From contig CAYMJM010000003.1 in assembly GCA_964391325.1 (NCBI GenBank), positions 11,542 to 75,541 on the forward strand: 64,000 nt of DNA. Direction: 5' to 3'. Below the pieces are notes generated by a model. That model searched no databases. It was given only the letters and a program-made list of their open reading frames with translations, and had not been told where the DNA came from. Below, one piece after another: positions 52,145 through 60,989 of this stretch. Within the stretch, counting starts at the first letter, position 1, and each line of letters opens with the position of its first letter. Both the position numbers and the translations under genes were made by a program. The DNA is from CAYMJM01 sp964391325. Its GTDB lineage: Bacteria; Patescibacteriota; Dojkabacteria; B142; JAFGMG01.

Positions 52145-53419
52145 ATGAGGCAGTCCAATTTTTTTGAAAATAGTCAAGTTAAGAAGAGCTCTTCAAAGCG
52201 TCCATTAGCGGATCTAATGAGACCAACTACATTAGAAGACTATCTGGGGCAGGATAAATTAGTAGGAAAAGAGGGTCCTATCAGCAGAATGATACAGAAA
52301 GATGATTTAGTATCCATGGTTCTATGGGGACCACCCGGAAGTGGCAAGACTACACTTGCTGCTATTATTGCGAAAGAGACTAGCTCATACTTCGTTCAGC
52401 TTTCTGCTGTAAGCTCGGGGAAACAAGATGTGGCTAAAGTTATAGATGAAGCTAAGGATGTGTATCAAGCCTATAATGGCAAAAGAACGATTCTTTTTTT
52501 AGATGAAATTCATAGATTTAATAAAGCGCAACAAGACTACTTACTTCCTTATGTGGAGGATGGAACTATTATACTAATAGGTGCTACTACAGAAAATCCT
52601 TCTTTCGAAGTAAATTCGGCACTACTTTCTAGGATGAGGGTATTTGTGCTGGAGAAATTAAGGCCTGAAGAAATCAAAAAGCTTCTAGAGCGAGCTGTTA
52701 AGTATATATTTGAAGAGACTGGCTTAAAGATTGAGCTAAATGGTAAGGCAAAAAAAATGATGATTAATTTAGCCAATGGCGATATGCGAAACGCCCTAAA
52801 TACATTGGAGGTCGCCATTAAGATAGGTGTGACGCACAAGAGTAAAAAATTATTAATTAATCATCAGCTTATTAAACAAGCAGTGCAGCAATCTCCTCTA
52901 TATTACGATAAGCAAGGAGAAGAACATTATAATCTTATTTCCGCATTACATAAGTCTATGCGTGCAAGTGATGCTAATGCAGCTTTGTACTGGTTAGCAA
53001 GGATGTTGGAAGCAGGGGAAAAACCAGAGTATATAGCAAGACGTATGCTGAGGTTTGCATCTGAAGATATCGGAAACGCAGAGCCATTGGCTGTTATTCT
53101 AGCCAATTCTGTCTTTGATTCTGTCCATAAAATAGGTCTGCCCGAATGTAAGGTACATTTAGCACAACTGGCGATCTTTCTATCTAAAGCTCCAAAAGAT
53201 AATTCTGCATATATAGGCTATGGGAAAGCCTCTCAGGATGCAAAATCCACTCTAAATTTGGCTGTCCCTCTCCATCTTCGAAATGCACCTACGGAATTCA
53301 TGAAAGATATAGGCTATGGGAAAGGATACATTTATGATCATGACTTAAAAAATAAAAAAAGTGGCCAGCAATGCCTTCCGGATGAATTGCGGGATAGGGA
53401 TTACCTTTCTTCACCTTAA
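52145..53419 (+). CDS. rarA: Replication-associated recombination protein RarA/MgsA
   Basis: 424 residues. AAA+ ATPase with GPPGSGKTTL (~61), FLDEIHRFNKAQQDYLLPYVEDG (Walker B and the RarA-specific segment), GATTENPSFEVNSALLSR (sensor/Arg finger) and the C-terminal tetramerisation region (ALHKSMRASDANAALYWLARML). It acts at stalled forks. It precedes a small SSB by 73 bp. Confidence 0.93.
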   Translation: MRQSNFFENSQVKKSSSKRPLADLMRPTTLEDYLGQDKLVGKEGPISRMIQKDDLVSMVLWGPPGSGKTTLAAIIAKETSSYFVQLSAVSSGKQDVAKVIDEAKDVYQAYNGKRTILFLDEIHRFNKAQQDYLLPYVEDGTIILIGATTENPSFEVNSALLSRMRVFVLEKLRPEEIKKLLERAVKYIFEETGLKIELNGKAKKMMINLANGDMRNALNTLEVAIKIGVTHKSKKLLINHQLIKQAVQQSPLYYDKQGEEHYNLISALHKSMRASDANAALYWLARMLEAGEKPEYIARRMLRFASEDIGNAEPLAVILANSVFDSVHKIGLPECKVHLAQLAIFLSKAPKDNSAYIGYGKASQDAKSTLNLAVPLHLRNAPTEFMKDIGYGKGYIYDHDLKNKKSGQQCLPDELRDRDYLSSP

Positions 53420-53492
53420 TTTCATAACTAATTCAGGAATCTATCAGTATTTTGGTTTATAGTCTCCTGATTTAAATTTTTATATTACAAGC

Positions 53493-53810
53493 ATGTACTA
53501 CCATATGCTTCAGATTCTTGGCAGAGCTACGGCAGACGTTGAATTCTCCAATAGTAAGGCCGGGAAGAAATATGTCAGAATGTCTATTGCTGTTAATCAG
53601 ACAGAAAAGGACAAGAAGGAATCAAAGACTTATTACTATGATGCTTTATTATTTGGGAAATCCGCAGAAAATGCACAAAAGTTAATTAAGAAGGGAGATC
53701 TTGTTTTTGTATATGGTAAACCTGACTTCGATGCCTATATTACTAAAGATAAGAAAACAGCAAAGCCCAGTCTTACATTACTGACTGAGAATTGGCAGGT
53801 TATTAAATAA
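53493..53810 (+). CDS. Short SSB-like OB-fold protein
   Basis: 105 residues. The OB fold resembles SSB (LGRATADVEFSNSKAGKKYVRMSIAVN, YYYDALLFGKSAEN, GDLVFVYGKPDFDAY), but there is no acidic C-terminal tail, so it should not recruit SSB partner proteins in the usual way. It lies 73 bp after rarA. A paralogue of the SSB at 34426. Confidence 0.75.
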   Translation: MYYHMLQILGRATADVEFSNSKAGKKYVRMSIAVNQTEKDKKESKTYYYDALLFGKSAENAQKLIKKGDLVFVYGKPDFDAYITKDKKTAKPSLTLLTENWQVIK

Positions 53811-53901
53811 ATATTATACGATAATGTCTTCGTACATTACCTGGAACAGAAGAGAAGCTGATTTTCTGGTATCAGGTTGCTTCAGCTCCCATTATAGTTT
53901 A

Positions 53902-53925
53902 TGCCAGCAAGAACTCTTGCTGGCA
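53902..53925 (+). terminator. Hairpin, probable terminator of the small SSB gene
   Basis: TGCCAGCAAGA and TCTTGCTGGCA form an 11-bp perfect stem with a 2-base turn (4-base loop in practice), followed by TTCTTCT. The surroundings (53941-54060) contain more stem-loops; see findings. Confidence 0.6.
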
Positions 53926-54096
53926 TTCTTCTATAAAAATACTGTCGCCTGACTACTCTAATATTATCTACTATAAACGATGAGGCGTTTTCACGATCTG
54001 GAAACGCTCATCTCCTCAAGGAAAACTGTCGGAGGCTGTGTAAGCATTTTAAGGATTCAGTCTTATATAAGAGCCTTTGTCACAAGAGATGTATTT

Positions 54097-54798
54097 CTAT
54101 AGGGGTTGAGAAGCTTGTATCAGTAGATTTTTTATTTGGCTAATATCTTTTTGCCAGGCTTTACCGTCCCACCATTCTAGGCCTCTAAATTGTAGTTTGT
54201 ATATATCAGCAGATCTTGTAGCAGAGCCGAGATAAATATACTTTTTTTGGGTTTCTTTTGCCCATACGATTGCTTTGAGCATCATACCCATTCCTACATT
54301 AGAAGTCGTTGTGTCTAGTGAGTAAAAAGGGTAGCAGTAATGCAGAATATTGTCTGTATGGAAACAAATAGAGTACCCTAGGGGTTTTTGATAATCTGGG
54401 TTTTGCTTAATTGGCTGGGCAGGCGAAACGTAGGCCAAAAGTAGGTTGAATTTTTGATTATTCTTCTGATAAAGAATCTCGCGGAATTTATTTGCTGTAA
54501 AATCAACTACCTTAAACTTTTCTTTATAGAAAGCTTTTCCCTTGGCGATAATAGCCCAGTTTGTTTCATTTTTCAATAAAGGCAGTGTAACTTCTACTAA
54601 GTTTAAGTTTTGAGTTTTGTTTAAAACCCTATTATTCTCGCTGGTCAAGCTGAATAAACTGAGGTCTATGCGCAGACTTCTTGTCTGAATTAAATTGGGG
54701 ATTCGTGTTAGTACATATCCTTGCGCATAGAGGTTTTCGATTTTCTCTAAACTTAGGCTATTTAGCTCTTTGCTGTCAGTTTTGTAATAATCGCCCAT
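54097..54798 (-). CDS. GNAT-like protein resembling ATE-type aminoacyl-tRNA-protein transferases
   Basis: 233 residues. The C-terminal half with KYIYLGSATRSADIYKLQFRGLEWWDGKAWQ matches the ending seen in arginyl/leucyl-tRNA-protein transferase C-terminal domains and other GNAT relatives. The N-terminal half is unusual and has no metal-binding Cys cluster. A FemAB- or ATE-like transfer activity is possible; I cannot tell the substrate. It is the first gene of a minus-strand pair only if the DUF167 gene upstream is co-transcribed. Confidence 0.5.
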   Translation of the reverse strand: MGDYYKTDSKELNSLSLEKIENLYAQGYVLTRIPNLIQTRSLRIDLSLFSLTSENNRVLNKTQNLNLVEVTLPLLKNETNWAIIAKGKAFYKEKFKVVDFTANKFREILYQKNNQKFNLLLAYVSPAQPIKQNPDYQKPLGYSICFHTDNILHYCYPFYSLDTTTSNVGMGMMLKAIVWAKETQKKYIYLGSATRSADIYKLQFRGLEWWDGKAWQKDISQIKNLLIQASQPL

Positions 54799-54830
54799 GA
54801 TATTGATTTAATTGATTAATCTTAGCTTAC

Positions 54831-55058
54831 TTATTTGGGAATGTAAATGTGCTTGATTGTACTGGTTAACCCTTTTTTGATAATAATATCCTGCCGAGAT
54901 GCATCGAAGCTCTTTGAGATTAATTTAATAAGAGCTTCGTTCGCTTTTCCCTTTTCGGGTTGGGCTTTAACTGTAGCTTTATAGTCGTAGTCAGGATGAC
55001 TTATTTTCTGGATCCCCTCTTTATTCCCTCCTGTTTTAATTTTAACTCGTATTAACAT
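54831..55058 (-). CDS. DUF167 (YggU) family protein
   Basis: 75 residues. The segment with KATVKAQPEKGKANEALIKLIS and the final IIIKKGLTSTIKHIYI matches DUF167/YggU (about 80-100 residues). Function unknown. It is divergent from mfd and lies 32 bp upstream of the GNAT-like gene. Confidence 0.8.
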   Translation of the reverse strand: MLIRVKIKTGGNKEGIQKISHPDYDYKATVKAQPEKGKANEALIKLISKSFDASRQDIIIKKGLTSTIKHIYIPK

Positions 55059-55099
55059 ACTAATTACATTATAAATATGAGATTATAACAATTATGCCG

Positions 55100-55108
55100 T
55101 GGTATAAT
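55100..55108 (+). promoter_or_regulatory. Extended -10 promoter of mfd
   Basis: TGG-TATAAT; the ATG at 55119 lies 10 bases past the -10, so the mfd mRNA would be almost leaderless. No clear -35 box. Confidence 0.5.
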
Positions 55109-55118
55109 ATAACTTCGT

Positions 55119-57635
55119 ATGTATGCTAGTTATAAAATTAATAACGAAATCAAATTTTCATACCCCCTTATCAGCGTTAAAGGGGGATTGCCGCATCTTC
55201 AGGATTTAATTTCTCAGCAGTTATTGACGAGCCTTAGGAAGTCCAGCCCAAATACGGAAGTGCTAGTAGTAAGGCGTTTCTCTTCGGATATTATGAGGTT
55301 CGTAAATTCCATTGAAATGGTTGATAAAGGAATTACATACGCGGGGTTGTCTCTCACTTTGACAGAGACGGGTTTTGATTTTGTAATGAAGGTAGAGGGG
55401 CCAGGACAGTATAGCCGGCAGGGAGATAGTATATCTTTTTGGCCTATTGGATATGAACGCCCTATAAGAGCTGAATTTTTTGATGACACTTTGGAGTCTA
55501 TGGTCAGCTATGATGAACTATATGGAAGAAAGTATTCCAGTAGGAATAGAGCATTTATTGGCAAAGCTGACATCCTCGATGATAAAGTGGAGTGGGCAAA
55601 TCTGCTATTTCCATCTCAGACTAAGCAAGAGAACTCCACTCTACTTAAATTTGATGAAAACTTTAAGGGAATAAAAACAGACAGTTCCTTGGCCGTTTGT
55701 ATATTTACTGAACAATCCATAGATGCAAGTCTTGTCATTGATTTAGAGCTGAGTTACCCTAACTTGCTCTATTCAAGATTCGATATTTTTGAAAAAGAGT
55801 TGAACAGGCTAGAATCTTCTGGTTATCGTATAAGTATTCGATCTTCACATAAGTCGAGCATTCCTAGTAAGTTCCATAAACACTTAATTAATGAAGCACT
55901 TGATATGACAGCTGGTTTTGTAGATTGCGTTAATAAAAATGCCTTCTTTACTGATCGGGAGTTATTTGGGACTATTTATATTACGAAAGAGAAAAAAAAA
56001 GCTTTAAGTTCGAGACAGGCTCGAAATTTACTGAGCGAAATTGAAGGTGAAATAGAGTTGGGAGATTATATTGTCCATGAAGACCATGGGGTCGGTATAT
56101 ACGCTGGCATAACAAGAGAAAAAGACCTGGAATACTTATCAATTAGATACGCCGAGGGTGATGAATTACTAGTGCCACTTGATAAGTTATCTAAAGTAAC
56201 AAAATACATAGGAGTATCTAACAGAGCTCCAGAGGTAACAAGGTTACATAAGGGCAATTGGAATAGCGTAACCGAAAAAACTAAAAAAGGTGTTAACATC
56301 ATTGCAAGAGAGTTAGTGCAGCACTATGCAAAACTTGAATTGGCAGAGGCCCCTTTTATTCGAGAGGACTCTGATGAGCTATATGAGAAGTTCGTTGAAA
56401 AGTTTCTTTATGAAGAGACACAGGATCAGCAAAGAACTATTGACGAGGTTTTGAAAGATTTGGCTCAAACAAAGCCTATGAACAGACTGATTGTAGGTGA
56501 TGTAGGTTTTGGAAAGACAGAAGTTGCTATGAGAGCCGCATTCAAAGTAGTGCAGCAGGGATTACAGGTAGCGGTTTTAGCTCCTACTACTGTGTTGACA
56601 GCTCAGCATTTTAAAGTATTTACGGATAGATTTGCAGAGTTTGAAGTACAGGTTGCCATGATGTCACGTTTTACCGGAAAAACTGAAAATAGTGATACCG
56701 CTAGAAAGCTTAAGAAGAAAGAGGTGGATATTGTTATTGGAACACACCGGCTTCTAAGTGATGACATACAGTTTTCTCAGCTAGGTTTGATTATCATTGA
56801 TGAAGAGCAAAAGTTTGGCGTACGTCAGAAAGAGAAATTGAAAAAATTGAAGTACGGAGCTCATGTCTTATCGATGACAGCCACACCTATACCTAGGACT
56901 CTTAGCATGGCTCTCAGTCAAATACAAGATATTTCAATCATAACGACTCCTCCTAAGAATCGAAAAGTAATCGAGACAGAAGTAGGGAAAATAAATTGGG
57001 ATAAAATTGTGGAAGCTGTTCGTAAAGAAGTATCTAGAGGAGGACAGGTATACTTTATTCATAACAGGGTAAAAACAATAGATTCGACTTACCATAAACT
57101 GAAAACCCTATTGCCGGAAGTTAGATTTGTTGTAGGTCATGGACAGTTAAGTGAAGTACAGTTAGAAAGGGTAATGAGTGATTTTTATAACAAGAGGTAT
57201 GACTGTTTAATTTGTACGACAATAATTGAAAATGGAATTGATATGCCAAATGTAAATACTATTATAATTGATAAAGCTCAAAATTTTGGATTAGGACAGC
57301 TATATCAGTTAAGAGGTAGGGTAGGAAGAGGAAGTGAACAGGCCTATGCATTTTTATTTTATGACGGAGTAGATGTAGAAGATGGTGAAGATAATAGTGA
57401 TTCGGAAGAAAAAAAATATATTGCGAGGCTAAAAGCTGTTCTAGAAGCACAGGAATTAGGCGCTGGTTTCAAAATAGCCAGCAGAGATTTAGAAATAAGG
57501 GGTGCAGGAAACCTCCTTGGTAAAGAACAACATGGTCAAATAAGCAAGGTCGGGCTGGCGTTGTATATGCAAATGTTGGCTGAGGAAATAGAAAGAACAA
57601 AAATGGAATCTAGAGATCAAAGCAGTTCAATTTGA
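55119..57635 (+). CDS. mfd: Transcription-repair coupling factor Mfd, shortened
   Basis: 838 residues versus ~1150 usual. The N-terminal UvrB-homology part is reduced (SISFWPIGYERPIRAEFFDD remains). A CarD-like RNA-polymerase interaction domain (GDYIVHEDHGVGIY, ~313) follows. The helicase core has GDVGFGKTEVA (~460), DEEQKFG (~560), MTATPIPRTL and GRVGRG (~733), then the RDLEIRGAGNLLG translocation motif (~790). The chain ends 45 residues later, so the C-terminal D7 clamp is absent. It overlaps the convergent mutS end by 19 bp. Confidence 0.93.
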   Translation: MYASYKINNEIKFSYPLISVKGGLPHLQDLISQQLLTSLRKSSPNTEVLVVRRFSSDIMRFVNSIEMVDKGITYAGLSLTLTETGFDFVMKVEGPGQYSRQGDSISFWPIGYERPIRAEFFDDTLESMVSYDELYGRKYSSRNRAFIGKADILDDKVEWANLLFPSQTKQENSTLLKFDENFKGIKTDSSLAVCIFTEQSIDASLVIDLELSYPNLLYSRFDIFEKELNRLESSGYRISIRSSHKSSIPSKFHKHLINEALDMTAGFVDCVNKNAFFTDRELFGTIYITKEKKKALSSRQARNLLSEIEGEIELGDYIVHEDHGVGIYAGITREKDLEYLSIRYAEGDELLVPLDKLSKVTKYIGVSNRAPEVTRLHKGNWNSVTEKTKKGVNIIARELVQHYAKLELAEAPFIREDSDELYEKFVEKFLYEETQDQQRTIDEVLKDLAQTKPMNRLIVGDVGFGKTEVAMRAAFKVVQQGLQVAVLAPTTVLTAQHFKVFTDRFAEFEVQVAMMSRFTGKTENSDTARKLKKKEVDIVIGTHRLLSDDIQFSQLGLIIIDEEQKFGVRQKEKLKKLKYGAHVLSMTATPIPRTLSMALSQIQDISIITTPPKNRKVIETEVGKINWDKIVEAVRKEVSRGGQVYFIHNRVKTIDSTYHKLKTLLPEVRFVVGHGQLSEVQLERVMSDFYNKRYDCLICTTIIENGIDMPNVNTIIIDKAQNFGLGQLYQLRGRVGRGSEQAYAFLFYDGVDVEDGEDNSDSEEKKYIARLKAVLEAQELGAGFKIASRDLEIRGAGNLLGKEQHGQISKVGLALYMQMLAEEIERTKMESRDQSSSI

Positions 57636-60160
57636 TTTTGATTTGTTTGAGGAGACTCTTTGGGCATTTGTTGCTTCTTGCGTTTGTCTTTCTTTACAGG
57701 TACAGAATCTTCCTTAGGTAAAGTAAATAGCTCACTTTCGATCGATTTTACTTCAAGCATGCTTTCCTGTTCTAGCGTCATTAATATCTGGTTTGCACGC
57801 TTAGTCACTTCTGCTGGAACTCCCGCCATTTTTGCGACATGTACTCCGTAACTCTGGTCTGTAGATCCTGGCACTACTTTTCTTGTAAATTTAATTTCAT
57901 CACCCTCTTCAATCACGTCAACATTATAGTTTTTAATTCTGTCTAGTTTCTGCTCCAAATCGGTTAACTCATGGTAGTGGGTTGCAAATAAAGTTTTTGC
58001 CTCAATAGTGTTATGAATATACTCGACTATTGACCAGGCAATTGCCACTCCATCATACGTGCTGGTGCCTCTTCCAACTTCGTCAAGTATTATCAGAGAG
58101 TTTTGAGTGGCGTTGTTAAGAATATTGGCAGTTTCATTCATTTCGACCATAAATGTGCTCTCTCCTGAGGCAAGATTATCGGAGGCCCCGACTCTAGTAA
58201 ATATTCTATCAGTCACGGTCATATCCACTTTCTCAGCAGGGACGAAACTGCCAATTTGCGCCATGAGAGCAATTAAAGCTATTTGTCGTATATACGTAGA
58301 TTTTCCCGACATGTTTGGTCCTGTAAGTATGATAATCTGTTGAGATTTATCCAATGTTAAATCATTTGGGATGTATCTCTCCTGTGTAAACCTCTCGACG
58401 ACAGGGTGACGGCCGCTTTCAATCTGTATCCTCCCCTCATTGTTGATAACAGGTTCGCAGTATTTGTGTAGGCGCGCCAGGTGTGCAAAGTTTAACAGTA
58501 CGTCAAGTGTAGATATCACTTCAGCAAGAAGTTGATATATGGATATATGCTTGCTCACTTCGTTTTTTATAGCTTGAAAAGCTTCATACTCAATTTGATT
58601 CGCCTTATCCCCTGCATTTAATATTTTGCTTTCCCATTCTTTTAGCTCCTCTGTAATAAACCTCTCAGCATTAACTAATGTCTGCTTTCGAATATAGTTG
58701 TCTGGCACTTTATTTAAATTCGATTTGCTAACTTCAAGGTAGTAACCAAAGACACTATTGAACTTTACTTTTAACGATGTGATTCCAGTTCTCTCTATCT
58801 CCTTACGCTGAAGCTCTTTTAGCCATTCCTTCCCATGCTTCTCAACATCCTTAAGTTCATCTAATTCCTGATTATACCCATATTTAATTATGTCTCCTTC
58901 CATAATTGTAGTTGGAGGATCATCATTTATGGAAGCTTCAAGTAACTCAATCGTCTCTTGAATACTCTGAATTTGTTGGGCAGTAATTAAGCTTCCTATG
59001 TTCAATAAACTGTTTTTGTAGATCTTAACTTCTTTTAGTAAGGCTAGTATATATGCGAGAGAGGTTTTTAGAGCAATGAGATCACGTGCATTGATAGATC
59101 CCGTCCCAAGTTTTGACACTGTCCTTTCCAGGTCACAGATGTCATTTAGTTTTTCTCTAACTGATGAGACCTTGATTGGGTCGGCTAAAGCCTCCTTAAT
59201 AGCACTAATTCTGTTTTGTAGTAAGTCGGTATTTATCAAGGGGTGAAGTATCCAACTGCGCAATTTTCGTTGTCCCATTGCTGTCTGACATTCATTAAGA
59301 ACTCCAAAAAGCGTGGCTTTAGGATTATCATTATTAAGCGGCCAAATTAGCTCTAAGCTACTTATGGTTGCGGGATCTAAGTTCATATAATCCTGCCTGT
59401 TAAGAACCTTAATTGATCTGATATGCGATAAATCGGTTTTTTGAGTTTCTTTTAAGTAGTCGAGTATTACACCAAGCACAGTTACTTCAGGAGACCCTTT
59501 GTCTAAACCAAAACCTTGTAAGGATTGCGTTTTGAAATGATCAAGTAATATTTTATAATTTGCTTCTTTTTCCCATTGAGAGTCCTGTATTGTTTGCAAT
59601 GAGGTTTTACCCAGAATTGGCTTAATTAATGCAACAGCCGCATCTTTTAGAAGAATTTCGTTTGGATGAAGTCGAAATAATTCATTTTTTAGTTCGGTAA
59701 AGCTTACTAATTTGGTGGTTTTAAATTCTCCTGTGGTCAAGTCCGCGTAAGCAAGAGTCCATAAGTCGTCCTTGAAATTATCAATAGCCGCAAGATAATT
59801 ATTTTCTGATTCATCCAGGACTTCCTCATCCGTGAAAGTCCCGGCCGTAATAATTTTTACGATATCTCTATCAACAAGTTTTCCAGACTGAGGCTCTTCA
59901 AGTTGTTCTGCTATAGCTACTTTTTTATCTGCAATTATCAGTTTTTTTAAGTAATTTTTTAATGCGTGATGAGGAATTCCAGCCATGGGTTTTCGTCCCT
60001 CACCTTTACCTCTACCTGTTAAGGTAATATTTAGAATCTTGGATATTTCTTTGGCGTCTTCATTGAACGCTTCATAGAAATCTCCCAGTCTGAACAGAAG
60101 AATTGTGTCAGGGTTTTTCCGTTTCAATTCATTATATTGTTGCATCATTGGGGTGGACAT
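57617..60160 (-). CDS. mutS: DNA mismatch repair protein MutS
   Basis: 847 residues, the usual MutS1 length. The mismatch-recognition loop GDFYEAF (Phe-x-Glu) is at ~26-32. The ATPase has TGPNMSGKSTYIRQ (~615), DEVGRGTSTYDG (~690) and FATHYHEL. The C-terminal ~45 residues are charged and low-complexity. It recognises mismatches. No mutL is in the window. Confidence 0.95.
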   Translation of the reverse strand: MSTPMMQQYNELKRKNPDTILLFRLGDFYEAFNEDAKEISKILNITLTGRGKGEGRKPMAGIPHHALKNYLKKLIIADKKVAIAEQLEEPQSGKLVDRDIVKIITAGTFTDEEVLDESENNYLAAIDNFKDDLWTLAYADLTTGEFKTTKLVSFTELKNELFRLHPNEILLKDAAVALIKPILGKTSLQTIQDSQWEKEANYKILLDHFKTQSLQGFGLDKGSPEVTVLGVILDYLKETQKTDLSHIRSIKVLNRQDYMNLDPATISSLELIWPLNNDNPKATLFGVLNECQTAMGQRKLRSWILHPLINTDLLQNRISAIKEALADPIKVSSVREKLNDICDLERTVSKLGTGSINARDLIALKTSLAYILALLKEVKIYKNSLLNIGSLITAQQIQSIQETIELLEASINDDPPTTIMEGDIIKYGYNQELDELKDVEKHGKEWLKELQRKEIERTGITSLKVKFNSVFGYYLEVSKSNLNKVPDNYIRKQTLVNAERFITEELKEWESKILNAGDKANQIEYEAFQAIKNEVSKHISIYQLLAEVISTLDVLLNFAHLARLHKYCEPVINNEGRIQIESGRHPVVERFTQERYIPNDLTLDKSQQIIILTGPNMSGKSTYIRQIALIALMAQIGSFVPAEKVDMTVTDRIFTRVGASDNLASGESTFMVEMNETANILNNATQNSLIILDEVGRGTSTYDGVAIAWSIVEYIHNTIEAKTLFATHYHELTDLEQKLDRIKNYNVDVIEEGDEIKFTRKVVPGSTDQSYGVHVAKMAGVPAEVTKRANQILMTLEQESMLEVKSIESELFTLPKEDSVPVKKDKRKKQQMPKESPQTNQNQIELL

Positions 60161-60568
60161 AGTGGTTTAAGTTTCAGAGACCAAATTTCAAATACTAAGT
60201 TTAGTGTAGTTTAATTGCTAATTATCTGGTATCAGTCATAAAGATGCAAGTATGCTCTTAATATATATTGTGATAATTAGTATGGACTAGGAATTAGCGA
60301 GAAGTGTCGTTCTCGACCTCGCTCGAGACAAGCTCGAAGCTCAAGGCTCGAACTGACAGAGTTAACACGTTAGCTCATACTGTCACTTCGAGCCCTGAGC
60401 GAAGGTAAGGGGTTGAAAAGTGAGCCTGCCCGCCCGCCAGCTGGCACGGTCGAAGGATAGACACGAATATTAACATACATCAAAACTTTTAATTACTAAT
60501 TTAGATTAATTAGCTATTGCACAGGTCAATTTTTTGTGTTAGTATTAGTGTATTAAAACATTAATATA
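60161..60568. other. 408-bp intergenic region between mutS and the YerC gene
   Basis: It holds the palindromic repeat copy described next, and otherwise AT-rich sequence without an open reading frame I would call. The last ~40 bases probably contain the promoter of the YerC-like gene. Confidence 0.6.
60303..60467. repeat. Intergenic palindromic repeat, copy 2
   Basis: Inverted arms CTCAAGGCTCGAACTGACAG (60340-60359) and its near-complement (60380-60399), 18 of 20 pairing. The core GCTCGAACTGACA is identical to copy 1 at 20316-20328. Outer ends GTGTC (60304-60308) and GACAC (60460-60464) are complementary. A GC-rich segment CTGCCCGCCCGCCAGCTGGC lies in the right half. Confidence 0.65.
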
Positions 60569-60919
60569 ATGAATAATTTAAACTTAAATTGGAAAACAAA
60601 GGATACTGACAACCTATTTAAGGCTGTTTTGGCATTGCGCAATGTTGAAGAATGTGAAAGATTTTTTAGGGATCTCATGACTGAACAAGAGATTGAAACT
60701 TTTGCAGCCAGATTTAAAACTGCTTTAATGTTGGATCAAAATCTGCCATACAGACAGATTTCAAAAGTAACAGGGATGAGTACAACTACAGTTACTAGAA
60801 TTAATTATTGGCTAGAACGAGGTATGGGAGGATATAGCCTTGCTATTAAAAGACTCAAGAGTGCAGCCAAAAATTCCCATCATCATACAAGAACCAATTC
60901 GCTGGAATTTACCAGTTAA
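60569..60919 (+). CDS. YerC/YecD-type TrpR-like regulator
   Basis: 116 residues. LFKAVLALRNVEECERFFRDLMTEQEI and the helix-turn-helix LPYRQISKVTGMSTTTVTRINYWLERGMGGY are the family hallmark (TrpR fold). The ligand and operator are unknown. A terminator follows 29 bp downstream, so it is a monocistronic gene. Confidence 0.88.
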   Translation: MNNLNLNWKTKDTDNLFKAVLALRNVEECERFFRDLMTEQEIETFAARFKTALMLDQNLPYRQISKVTGMSTTTVTRINYWLERGMGGYSLAIKRLKSAAKNSHHHTRTNSLEFTS

Positions 60920-60947
60920 TTAGTCTTGTATTAATTAATTGATAAAC

Positions 60948-60968
60948 ACCGGCGAAAGCCGGTTTTTT
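60948..60968 (+). terminator. Rho-independent terminator after the YerC-like gene
   Basis: ACCGGC-GAAA-GCCGGT followed by T6: 6-bp GC stem, stable GNRA loop. It excludes a transcript starting the next gene upstream of 60968. Confidence 0.85.
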
Positions 60969-60989
60969 ATGGCCTTTTATAGTTGTGTT

